The notes beneath the pieces are model-generated. The model was not told where the DNA came from and made no database searches. It saw nothing but the letters and a program-made list of their open reading frames with translations. The translations under genes and the position numbers were made by a program. Below, piece after piece: positions 25,501 to 31,438 of a stretch of DNA of 48,563 nt. The stretch is from the IMG/VR virus record IMGVR_UViG_3300032282_003083, positions 1 to 48,563 of that record, one strand, 5' to 3'. Source of the stretch: a virus. The stretch's first letter is position 1. Each line of letters opens with the position of its first letter.

Positions 25501-27009
25501 AATGTTCAGGGAACATTTACTACAGGTGCTGGAAGCACAATTGCTTTCATTGGAACTGGTGTTGGAACCACAGATTTGAATGGAACTGGTAAAAATGTAA
25601 CCGTTTCTTCCGTTAATGTCGTTTCAGAAGAAACCTCAGGATTGTATATCAAAGTAAATCATAAAAATCATGGTATGTATGCACTAAACAATAGTGTTAC
25701 AATTTCTGATGTATATCCCGATATCAATCCGACAACACTTTCTGTAGCGTATTCAAGTCAAGATAGTGGAGTTATTACACTATCTGATATGATCATAGAC
25801 CCAGTTACTAGTTTGAGTACATTTAACACATTTGAAAATGTAAGCGTAAGTTCCACAAACCCAGGATATATTCGAATTGAAAATGAAATTCTTTCTTATA
25901 CTGGCGTAAGTGGTAACACTTTAACTGGAATTACAAGACAAGTTGATCAAACTGTAAAATTCTCTTATCCTTTGACAACTCCTGTATTTAAATATGAATT
26001 AGACGGAATCTCTTTAAGAAGAATTAATAAAACACATACACTTCAAGATGCTTCCAATCTTGATAGACCAATTGATTTGGATTATTATTATGTAAAAATT
26101 GATCCAAGTTCTTCTGGAGTTGACAGAAGTGTTGGAACTAGTTTTCCACTTTTATACATTAAAGAAACAAAATCCGCCGGCGGATCAAATGCATACGCTA
26201 CACAAAATATTCCATTTGAAATTATAAGGCCAAATATTCAAACATTGACTTTAACTGGAACTTCTGTTTCTGGAAAAATACAAACAGTTACCGGAAGTAG
26301 TGTTGATGGATCTGAAGAATCTTACAATAATCAAGGATTTGAACAAATTACTCTAGATGAAAACAACTACTTGTCAACTCCAAGAATTATTGCTTCTCAA
26401 GTAAATGAAACTACAAACCTTGGATCTTTACCTGGAAACAAATCGTTTACTCTTAACCTAATTTTAAACACAAACAATTCTAATCTTTCTCCAGTGGTTG
26501 ATCTTGAACGAGTAAACATGATTTTTGTAAGTAATAGAGTTAACAGTCCAATTGCAAATTATGCAACTGATTTTAGAACATCATCTTTACAAGAAGATCC
26601 ATCTGCATTTGTCTATGCTTCAAATCCAGTTTCTCTTGAAGCTCCAGCATCATCAATTAAGATTATTGTTTCATCCCACGTCAATAAAGTTAGTGATTTA
26701 AGAGCATTTTATGCTGTTATGAAGGATCCAAATGAAACTCCCGTCTATTATCCATTCCCAGGATATAATAACTTGAATAGTTTAGGAGCAATCATTAATG
26801 TTTCGGCAAGCGATGGATCTCCAGATAAAAACATTCCAAAATCTGACAATTATAATTTCTTATCGAAAGATTTAGATTACGTAGATTATGAATTTACAAG
26901 AGATAATCTTCCTAATTTTAGATATTTTAGTATTAAACTAATTGGATCTTCTACAAATATGGCAAATCCACCAAGAATCAAAGATCTTCGAGTAATTGCA
27001 TTGGCATAA
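19588..27009 (+). CDS. DUF4815-type giant baseplate protein
   Basis: A 2473-residue structural protein whose start (NLNVSPYFDDFDANKHYHRV then PGYPVQARELTTLQSILQNQ and FKEGSIVIPGQINY) is the DUF4815 signature. This family replaces T4 gp9-gp12 in many marine T4-like phages and is thought to form peripheral baseplate or fibre-attachment parts. A second conserved region near residues 1640-1760 reads DPLAQSFLVTDETGIFVTKA and QGGKEHAIVLLSEANTYTVW. Between 1880 and 1980 there are GxGY units (NTGIGYSNG, NAGGSGYSVGDVL) and near 2090 an IRIENEILSYTGVSG unit. Both kinds are shared with neighbouring virion proteins. The end (EFTRDNLPNFRYFSIKL, RIKDLRVIALA) is typical of cyanophage members. Exact place in the virion is not known. 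Confidence 0.82.
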   Translation: MPQQTNLNVSPYFDDFDANKHYHRVLFKPGYPVQARELTTLQSILQNQIEQHGNFTFKEGSIVIPGQINYNNLFNAVKIENSYLGIDVGLYAEDLVGRTIKGDTSKVEAKIAYVLPANEEGNEYTTLYVSYLASGINNDQPKFSDQEKLVLEESFTKDSIIIQAGEGFANTTVDSTATGSAVILSAGVYFLRGTFVSVEDQILILDPYSNTASYKVGLDVLEEIVTSYDDDSLNDNAQGFSNYAAPGADRLKITAVLSKKDLTTTNTENFVSLLEIRSGVLVKNSAIDPTLNILNTELARRTADESGDYYVKPLDVSSKETLNNRLGNDGIFTENQLTYDNNTPKEDLGTYRISPGKAYVQGFEVQNISATYLDFKKPRTTNTNTDVNLTYLTGPAYTLNRVAGAPNLNLASPFIVSLRDSRVGVSSTTNAGKEIGLARVYDFALESGSYSVTNQNLNQWNVSLFDIDTYTEISLNQNTTLTTPTYIQGKSSGATAHLRYNVNNAGILTAYGVKGSFVVGEKFIFNGVETTSRVSTAVTEYTTKDVQSLSQYNTGVGDTIFTADIIPTTQYFVGLASITARSASGISSISVSTNTNFTFSNNVKVGGLVGFTSSGSSVPTYCKVTVVNDKSIVVTGVTTVTGICEGSAPSSSATLNDLRIFGSDFQSSTDNTLYTFFKKPVVKSVDFTDSSLTIRKEFAVTITSNQSNTITAAANEFFLPFDEERYILTRSDGSFESLSADKLVFDEQAKQLTIYGLGSNDTAARLIATLRKTKVTSKVKNKNRIVTLIVDKSKYSSSGIGSTTTNDGLTYGSYAYGTRVQDSEISLNTADVTKLYGIFESSGTSAASLPKVTFSNLNGPTNKTTDLLVGEQFIGQTSGSVGVYVARNNDLQIDFIYLNDISFLAGEPVKFADSGITAVISTVSLSDKDVTDNYTLDSSRKDTILDYSRIVRKPNTKEPVRQLKIIFEDASFLASDPGDLTTVDSYNQFDYGSLPLVNGVNAVSDILDIRPVVSDYTVSSGSRSPFEFLSRTFSVVTNNGKNILASDEAITLTYENYLGRIDRIFLNKNGQFQVVNGEPSENPQMPKSIDDALEVASATLPPYLADATKASIQLYEHKRYQMKDIARLETRIKNLENYTTLNLLEVNANNFKIKDVNGLDRFKSGFFVDNFRTTNNQNKTTIIKNSLDVKNSELRPSPYVTSLDLMIGSKSLVGIGQSVDPTADPKFVTDLIANNIRRTGQVVTLDYTDEAYIIQPFATRVENVTPYLVTKYVGSISLYPSSDTWTDQVRIDAKTIVVDNYTPTINQLKAQGLDPQNGFGPITWDSWQTNWSGVTGSTVYRVSNTPGQSLQRANIVTTKQSRVGTQPTLTEEVVTTSLGDKVVSTELVKFMRSRNVEFTANRFRPFTRVYSFFDGKDVNNYIVPKLLEITMQSGIFQVGETVIGTFTSSFTNSNTTPGKTTTEISFRVATANHKYGPYNVPSDVYTRNPYDQQNTASIPSVYSATSTILNVDTSSLSTEISGKFYGRVLTGLVLKGQTSGAQAVVSNVRLIADNVGTVIGSFYIPNPNVPSNPSFETGTKTFKLTSSSINSSVEGTVDSLGETDYSASGLLNTVQEEILSVKQAKVTPKTVTDSRTLTSLVPTGQPYDPLAQSFLVTDETGIFVTKADIFVKTKDDQLPLIVQLRPMELGIPKATIYPFSEVVIDAKDIQTSDDGSIATTVTFPSPIYLQGGKEHAIVLLSEANTYTVWISRLGETEISTVNLAESQKVVVTEQPNLGSLFKSQNGSTWSPSQYEDLKFSIYKAKFTTNPGDISFYNPKLDIGNRQVANLLTNSLEFNARKVAVGLGTTVTDTNLTLGNTIIQRNSNATGKYVGAAGSAVGTLNLINTGIGYSNGAFTNLALTNLTGSGINATANITIANGIAVGATINAGGSGYSVGDVLTIRNFNGSTLGTNLQLSVQQIAGVNQLILDNVQGTFTTGAGSTIAFIGTGVGTTDLNGTGKNVTVSSVNVVSEETSGLYIKVNHKNHGMYALNNSVTISDVYPDINPTTLSVAYSSQDSGVITLSDMIIDPVTSLSTFNTFENVSVSSTNPGYIRIENEILSYTGVSGNTLTGITRQVDQTVKFSYPLTTPVFKYELDGISLRRINKTHTLQDASNLDRPIDLDYYYVKIDPSSSGVDRSVGTSFPLLYIKETKSAGGSNAYATQNIPFEIIRPNIQTLTLTGTSVSGKIQTVTGSSVDGSEESYNNQGFEQITLDENNYLSTPRIIASQVNETTNLGSLPGNKSFTLNLILNTNNSNLSPVVDLERVNMIFVSNRVNSPIANYATDFRTSSLQEDPSAFVYASNPVSLEAPASSIKIIVSSHVNKVSDLRAFYAVMKDPNETPVYYPFPGYNNLNSLGAIINVSASDGSPDKNIPKSDNYNFLSKDLDYVDYEFTRDNLPNFRYFSIKLIGSSTNMANPPRIKDLRVIALA

Positions 27010-27010
27010 C

Positions 27011-27244
27011 ATGAAGCAAGATTATTTTAAAGTTGAAGGTCATGCTGATTTAGTAAGAGACATTAATACCAATGCAATTATAAACACAAATATGAATGAC
27101 TATGAAAATTATGTGTCTCTTAAAAAAATAAAAGAACAAGAGAAACAAAGAATTGAATGCCTTGAAAGTGATGTGAATGAAATAAAAAATGATATGAATG
27201 AAATAAAGTTTTTACTTAGGAGTTTGATCAATGAATCCAAATGA
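27011..27244 (+). CDS. Small coiled-coil protein (77 aa)
   Basis: It starts one base after the stop of the DUF4815 gene. The ATG at 27011 is chosen; an earlier in-frame start would overlap the giant gene. The first 30 residues (QDYFKVEGHADLVRDINTNA) are a conserved-looking head. From about 43 on, the sequence is a heptad-patterned helix (KIKEQEKQRIECLESDVNEI, then KNDMNEIKFLLRSLI), so it should form a coiled coil. I recall this small protein as constant between the DUF4815-type gene and gp13 in T4-like cyanophages, which suggests a virion or assembly role, unproven. It overlaps the next gene by 14 bases. Confidence 0.72.
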   Translation: MKQDYFKVEGHADLVRDINTNAIINTNMNDYENYVSLKKIKEQEKQRIECLESDVNEIKNDMNEIKFLLRSLINESK

Positions 27245-27425
27245 TATTGAACTTACAAATTTAAATAAATCTTTTGAATATGAAAAAGTTGCTCGTGATA
27301 TAGATAGTATAAGCGATGTTGATGAATTAAGAAATCTCGCTAAATCGTTTATGAAGTTATATCTAAAACAAGAAGAAGTTTTATCTGAACTCAAATGGCC
27401 CAACCCAGCACAAGACAGGAACTGA
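27231..27425 (+). CDS. Small helical protein (64 aa)
   Basis: A 64-residue, mostly helical acidic protein (ELTNLNKSFEYEKVARDIDS, then DVDELRNLAKSFMKLYLKQE). It overlaps the coiled-coil gene by 14 bases and gp13 by 31, a compact arrangement that implies coupled translation. The heptad-like spacing of Leu, Phe and Ile suggests helix bundling, perhaps with its upstream neighbour. No function is known to me. Its constant position next to the neck genes makes an assembly-factor role possible. Confidence 0.65.
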   Translation: MNPNDIELTNLNKSFEYEKVARDIDSISDVDELRNLAKSFMKLYLKQEEVLSELKWPNPAQDRN

Positions 27426-28240
27426 TTGATTACTGTAAAAGAAAGCTGGGTTATCCAGTTTTAGAGATCAACGTTGCCGATGAGCAAATTGATGATCTTG
27501 TCGATGATGCAGTTCAGTATTTTCAAGAAAGACACTTTGATGGTGTTTATCAGACATACATGAAATATCAAATCACTCAAGATGATATTGATAGAGGAAG
27601 AGCGAGAGGAGGAAATTCTGGTGCTGTTGGAGTCACAACAACATATGTAAACGAAACAGTCGGTCTTACAACCTCATTCAAATTTGAAGAAAACGGAAAC
27701 TATTTGCCTGTTCCTCCATCAATAATTGGAATTAATAAAATTTATAAATTTGATGGTACAAATAGTATCACTCATAATATGTTTAGTGTTAAATATCAAT
27801 TGTTCCTTAACGATGTTTATTACTGGGGATCAACTGAACTTTTAACCTATGCAATGGTAAAAACATATTTGGAAGATATTGATTTCTTATTAACAACAGA
27901 TAAACAAATTAGATTTAACAAGAGACAAGATAGGTTATATATTGATATTGACTGGGGAAGCGCAGCAGTAGGAAACTGGATTATTATTGACTGTTTTAGA
28001 ACTTTAGATCCAAATGATTATTCAAGAGTTTGGAATGACTCATTCTTAAAGCCTTATTTGACAGCATTGATCAAGCGTCAATGGGGACAAAATATGATGA
28101 AATTTACTGGAGTCAAATTGCCTGGCGGTGTTGAACTTAATGGTAGACAAATGTATGATGATGCTCAAAGAGAAATTGATATGATTATGGAAAGAATGTC
28201 TAATACTTATGAATTACCACCATTAGACATGATCGGATAA
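27395..28240 (+). CDS. gp13: Neck protein gp13
   Basis: gp13 forms the neck under the portal and, with gp14, closes the filled head and receives the tail. Recognised from the start, STRQELIDYCKRKLGYPVLE followed by INVADEQIDDLVDDAVQYFQ and ERHFDGVYQTYMKYQIT, which is the standard cyanophage gp13 opening. Later blocks include YYWGSTELLTYAMVKTYLED and IKRQWGQNMMKFTGVKLPGG with GRQMYDDAQREID. At 281 residues it is near T4 gp13 (309). The ATG lies inside the preceding gene, and gp14 starts one base after its stop. Confidence 0.92.
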   Translation: MAQPSTRQELIDYCKRKLGYPVLEINVADEQIDDLVDDAVQYFQERHFDGVYQTYMKYQITQDDIDRGRARGGNSGAVGVTTTYVNETVGLTTSFKFEENGNYLPVPPSIIGINKIYKFDGTNSITHNMFSVKYQLFLNDVYYWGSTELLTYAMVKTYLEDIDFLLTTDKQIRFNKRQDRLYIDIDWGSAAVGNWIIIDCFRTLDPNDYSRVWNDSFLKPYLTALIKRQWGQNMMKFTGVKLPGGVELNGRQMYDDAQREIDMIMERMSNTYELPPLDMIG

Positions 28241-28241
28241 T

Positions 28242-29624
28242 ATGCTTAACCCATTTTTTCTTCAAGGATCAAAAACAGAACAAGGGTTGATTCAGGATCT
28301 GATCAATGAACAACTCCGCATGTATGGAGTTGAAATTTTTTATATTCCAAGAAAATACGTTACAAAAAACACAATTATTAAAGAAGTAATTGAATCCAAA
28401 TTTGATTATGCATATCCATTAGAAGCTTACGTTAACACATATGATGGATATGAAGGGCAAGGAACAATACTTTCAAAATTTGGAATTCAACCACTTACAG
28501 ATTTAACTATTACAATATCAAGGGAAAGATATGAAACATATATTACTCCTTTGATAAAGAATTTGCCGGACATTGAATTATCAACTAGACCAAAAGAGGG
28601 TGATTTAATTTATTTTCCTCTTGGTGATCGTTTATTTGAAATTAAATTTGTTGAACATGAGCAACCATTTTATCAACTTCAGAAAACTTATGTTTATGAA
28701 TTGAAATGCGAACTCTTTAGATATGAAGATGAAGAAATATCTACAGGTATTGAAGAAATTGATGACAATATTTCCAACGCTGATGGATATGTACAAACCC
28801 TTAATTTGGTTGGTGTTGGAACAACCGCAACAGCAATTAGTGGTATTTTAAATGGTGGTATAAAACTCATTACATTAACAAATAGAGGTAGTGGTTATAC
28901 ATCAACACCAAGAGTTGCAATATCTTCAGCGCCAAGTGGAGGATTAACTGCTGTTGGTATTGCAACAATGATTGGTGGTCTTATTGATTGTAATGGAACA
29001 ACAGCACTTAAGATTCAAGGTGTTGAACTTATAAATCCTGGGTATGGTTATACAGTTGCCCCATCAGTGGCATTTATTGGTGGTGGAGGAAGTGGAGCGG
29101 CTGCAACAACTGTTCTTGGAAATGGTGTTGTTGGAATTATAACAATTACAAACGGTGGGGGAGGTTATGCAAACGCTCCTTCAGTAAGCATTACCACAGC
29201 ACCTGCAGGAGGAACTAATGCCACTGCGAGAGCATATATTAACTCAGTCGGTATTGTTACTTCTATACGAGTTACAAATGCGGGGGCTGGTTATACAGTT
29301 CCTCCAACAATAACAATTGGATCTCCGTATATGGTTGGTTTTGGTACATATGTGTTAAATGAGACTGTCACGGGAAGTATTAGTAATACAACAGCACTTG
29401 TTAGAAAATGGGATGCCACTACCAATGAACTTGATGTTTATAAGATCGATGGTAATTTTGTAGATGGAGATTTGATTGTCGGAGCAGCATCTTCAGCTAC
29501 ATATAAACTTAGAATATATGAAACCTATAATGTTGTTGATCCATATGCTCAAAATAAACAAATTGAAACCGAGGCAGATCAAATTTTAGATTTCACAGAA
29601 ACAAATCCATTCGGAACACCATAA
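28242..29624 (+). CDS. gp14: Neck protein gp14 with repeat insertion
   Basis: gp14 is the second neck protein and completes the head-tail joint. The first 170 residues are canonical: MLNPFFLQGSKTEQGLIQDL, YGVEIFYIPRKYVTKNTIIK, RPKEGDLIYFPLGDRLFEIK and YQLQKTYVYELKCELFRYED. The end (QNKQIETEADQILDFTETNP) also matches the family. Between about 187 and 360 there is an extra block with four GxGY beta units (GSGY 216-219, GYGY 267-270, GGGY 306-309, GAGY 348-351), 40-50 residues apart, followed by a small beta segment. That insertion accounts for the 460 residues against 256 in T4. The extra domain probably protrudes from the neck as a decoration; its ligand is unknown. Confidence 0.9.
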   Translation: MLNPFFLQGSKTEQGLIQDLINEQLRMYGVEIFYIPRKYVTKNTIIKEVIESKFDYAYPLEAYVNTYDGYEGQGTILSKFGIQPLTDLTITISRERYETYITPLIKNLPDIELSTRPKEGDLIYFPLGDRLFEIKFVEHEQPFYQLQKTYVYELKCELFRYEDEEISTGIEEIDDNISNADGYVQTLNLVGVGTTATAISGILNGGIKLITLTNRGSGYTSTPRVAISSAPSGGLTAVGIATMIGGLIDCNGTTALKIQGVELINPGYGYTVAPSVAFIGGGGSGAAATTVLGNGVVGIITITNGGGGYANAPSVSITTAPAGGTNATARAYINSVGIVTSIRVTNAGAGYTVPPTITIGSPYMVGFGTYVLNETVTGSISNTTALVRKWDATTNELDVYKIDGNFVDGDLIVGAASSATYKLRIYETYNVVDPYAQNKQIETEADQILDFTETNPFGTP

Positions 29625-29627
29625 ATA
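29620..29627 (+). promoter_or_regulatory. T4-type late promoter for gp15
   Basis: CATAAATA, 38 bases before the gp15 ATG, with the gp14 TAA embedded. Two TATTAGT copies lie between it and the gene. Confidence 0.6.
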
Positions 29628-29665
29628 TAGTATTAGTTTAAGTATTAGTATCAGGGTATCCTAAC

Positions 29666-30661
29666 ATGTTTGAATATTTTTATCACGAAATATTGAGAAA
29701 TACAATCATAGGGTTTGGAACTCTGTTTAATAATATTTCTATAAAACATAGTGATGAGTCAGATAATACTACGAGTATTATTAAAGTTCCTTTGGCATAC
29801 GGTCCAACTCAAAAATTCTTAGCTAGACTTGAGCAGTCTCCAAATTTGAATAAACCTATTCAGATTTCGTTACCAAGAATGTCATTTGAGTTTGTTGGAT
29901 TAACTTATGATCCAACAAGAAAAACAACAACAACTCAGGCATTTTTGAGTGCTTTGGACAGTGATAAAAAACAAATTAAAAAAGTATACATGCCTGTCCC
30001 ATATAATATGACATTTGAATTGGCAATATTTACCAAATTAAATGATGATATGCTTCAAATAATTGAACAAATTTTGCCATACTTTCAACCAGCATATACA
30101 TTGTCAGTTGATTTAGTTAATACTATTGGAGAAAAAAGAGATATTCCAGTTGTTTTGGATAACATTACTATGAATGATGATTATGAAGGAAATTTTGAAA
30201 CTAGAAGAGCTTTAATATACACTTTAAGATTTACTGCAAAAACATATCTTTTTGGGCCAGTTGCAGACGTTTCAAAAGATATTATCAAAAAAGCATCTAT
30301 TGGTTATATTGCTGGAGATTCTACAGGAACTCCAACAAGAGATCTTACTTATTCAGTTACACCCAGAGCAACCAAAAATTATACCAGTGATGTTCAAACC
30401 AATCTTAGTGAAGATTTAATTGCGGATACTAATATTATTAAGGTTGCTGATGCATCTGGAATTTCTGCAAATACATATATTGTCATTGATAATGAAGAAA
30501 TATATGTTGAATCAAAATCTGGAAATACATTAACAGTAACTCGTGGAGCAGATAATACAACAATAACAGCACATGTTTTGGGATCTGCAGTTGGATTAAT
30601 TACTGGAGCAGATGATGCTTTAATTGAAGCAGGCGATGATTTTGGTTTTAATGCTTTATGA
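29666..30661 (+). CDS. gp15: Tail completion protein gp15
   Basis: gp15 caps the finished tail and stabilises the contracted sheath. The family pattern is clear: MFEYFYHEILRNTIIGFGTL, VPLAYGPTQKFLARLEQ, LPRMSFEFVGLTYDPTRKT, PVPYNMTFELAIFTKLNDDM and LQIIEQILPYFQPAYTL, closely matching T4 gp15 (IYELSIFTRYEDDMFQIVEQ as I recall). The core ends near residue 215. T4 gp15 is 272 residues; this one has 331. Residues about 246-312 form an extra unit (IIKVADASGISANTYIVIDN, EEIYVESKSGNTLTVTRGAD) of a type also found in the gp7-like and DUF4815 proteins. The gene ends in ATGA, overlapping gp16 by four bases. Confidence 0.91.
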   Translation: MFEYFYHEILRNTIIGFGTLFNNISIKHSDESDNTTSIIKVPLAYGPTQKFLARLEQSPNLNKPIQISLPRMSFEFVGLTYDPTRKTTTTQAFLSALDSDKKQIKKVYMPVPYNMTFELAIFTKLNDDMLQIIEQILPYFQPAYTLSVDLVNTIGEKRDIPVVLDNITMNDDYEGNFETRRALIYTLRFTAKTYLFGPVADVSKDIIKKASIGYIAGDSTGTPTRDLTYSVTPRATKNYTSDVQTNLSEDLIADTNIIKVADASGISANTYIVIDNEEIYVESKSGNTLTVTRGADNTTITAHVLGSAVGLITGADDALIEAGDDFGFNAL

Positions 30662-31089
30662 AAATGACAAAAAAATTTGATAAGTTAAATGAAACTTTTA
30701 ATGTTGAAGGTGAAATAGTTTCTTCAGAAATTCAACCCATAGAAAAAGTTGAAAAAATATCAGAAATTTCTGATGATGTTAAAAAAGATTATGAATATAC
30801 AAGAGGAAACTTGTATTCAATTATAGAAAAGGGACAAGAAGCCATTAATGGAATTCTTGAACTTGCACAAGAAACTGAGATGCCTAGAGCATATGAAGTT
30901 GCTGGTCAGTTAATTAAGAATGTTGCGGATGCAACAGATAAGTTGCTCGATCTTCAAAAGAAATTGAAAGATATTGATGAAACAAAGCAATCTCGCGGAC
31001 CAACAAATGTAACAAATGCACTGTTTGTTGGATCAACTGCAGAACTTTCTAAGTTACTTAAAAATGGATTAAATGGTGAAGATAAATAA
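30658..31089 (+). CDS. gp16: Small terminase subunit gp16
   Basis: gp16 recognises concatemeric DNA and regulates the gp17 motor at the start of packaging. The central helical region is diagnostic: KKDYEYTRGNLYSIIEKGQE, NGILELAQETEMPRAYEVAG and QLIKNVADATDKLLDLQKKL, corresponding to the T4 gp16 oligomerisation helices. At 143 residues it is slightly shorter than T4's 164. An acidic N-terminal tail (residues 1-40) precedes the core. It is coupled to gp15 by an ATGA overlap. In T4 gene 17 follows directly; here about 10 kb of other genes intervene. Confidence 0.9.
   Translation: MKMTKKFDKLNETFNVEGEIVSSEIQPIEKVEKISEISDDVKKDYEYTRGNLYSIIEKGQEAINGILELAQETEMPRAYEVAGQLIKNVADATDKLLDLQKKLKDIDETKQSRGPTNVTNALFVGSTAELSKLLKNGLNGEDK
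31081..31088 (+). promoter_or_regulatory. T4-type late promoter for fibre operon
   Basis: GATAAATA, 14 bases before the ATG at 31103 and overlapping the TAA of gp16. It probably drives the Ig-like and collagen-like genes. Confidence 0.58.
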
Positions 31090-31102
31090 TTAAAAAAGAA
31101 AA

Positions 31103-31438
31103 ATGGCAGTACCAGCAGTTAATATTACAATAGAGCAAGGTACGGATTTCGAAAACGTTTACACGGTTACAAATCCAGATGGAACTCCTTTGGATTTAAC
31201 TGGTTATACTTCGTCTGCCAAAATTAAAAAATTTCCTAGTTCTACCACATCTTCATCATTTTCAGTAGGAATTGTAACTTCTGCTGGACAAGTTGTTGTA
31301 TCGATGGCACATACTGTCACCAATGCCCTTTCTCCCGGTAGATATTATTATGATGTGATAATTACATCTGGATCTACAGGTAAAATTTCCAGAATTATTG
31401 AAGGTATGGCATTAATAACTCCATCAGTTTCAACGTAA
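31103..31438 (+). CDS. Small Ig-like (BppU-type) virion protein
   Basis: A 111-residue all-beta protein. The pattern AVNITIEQGTDFENVYTVTN, PDGTPLDLTGYTSSAKIKKF and later LSPGRYYYDVIITSGSTGK fits the N-terminal BppU-like or Ig-like domain that many phages use as an upper baseplate or fibre connector (G..F...V.V....G.PLDLTG....A.I). It is coupled to the collagen-like fibre gene by a one-base TAATG overlap, so it may be the adaptor that anchors that fibre. The function is an inference from fold and place. Confidence 0.72.
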   Translation: MAVPAVNITIEQGTDFENVYTVTNPDGTPLDLTGYTSSAKIKKFPSSTTSSSFSVGIVTSAGQVVVSMAHTVTNALSPGRYYYDVIITSGSTGKISRIIEGMALITPSVST

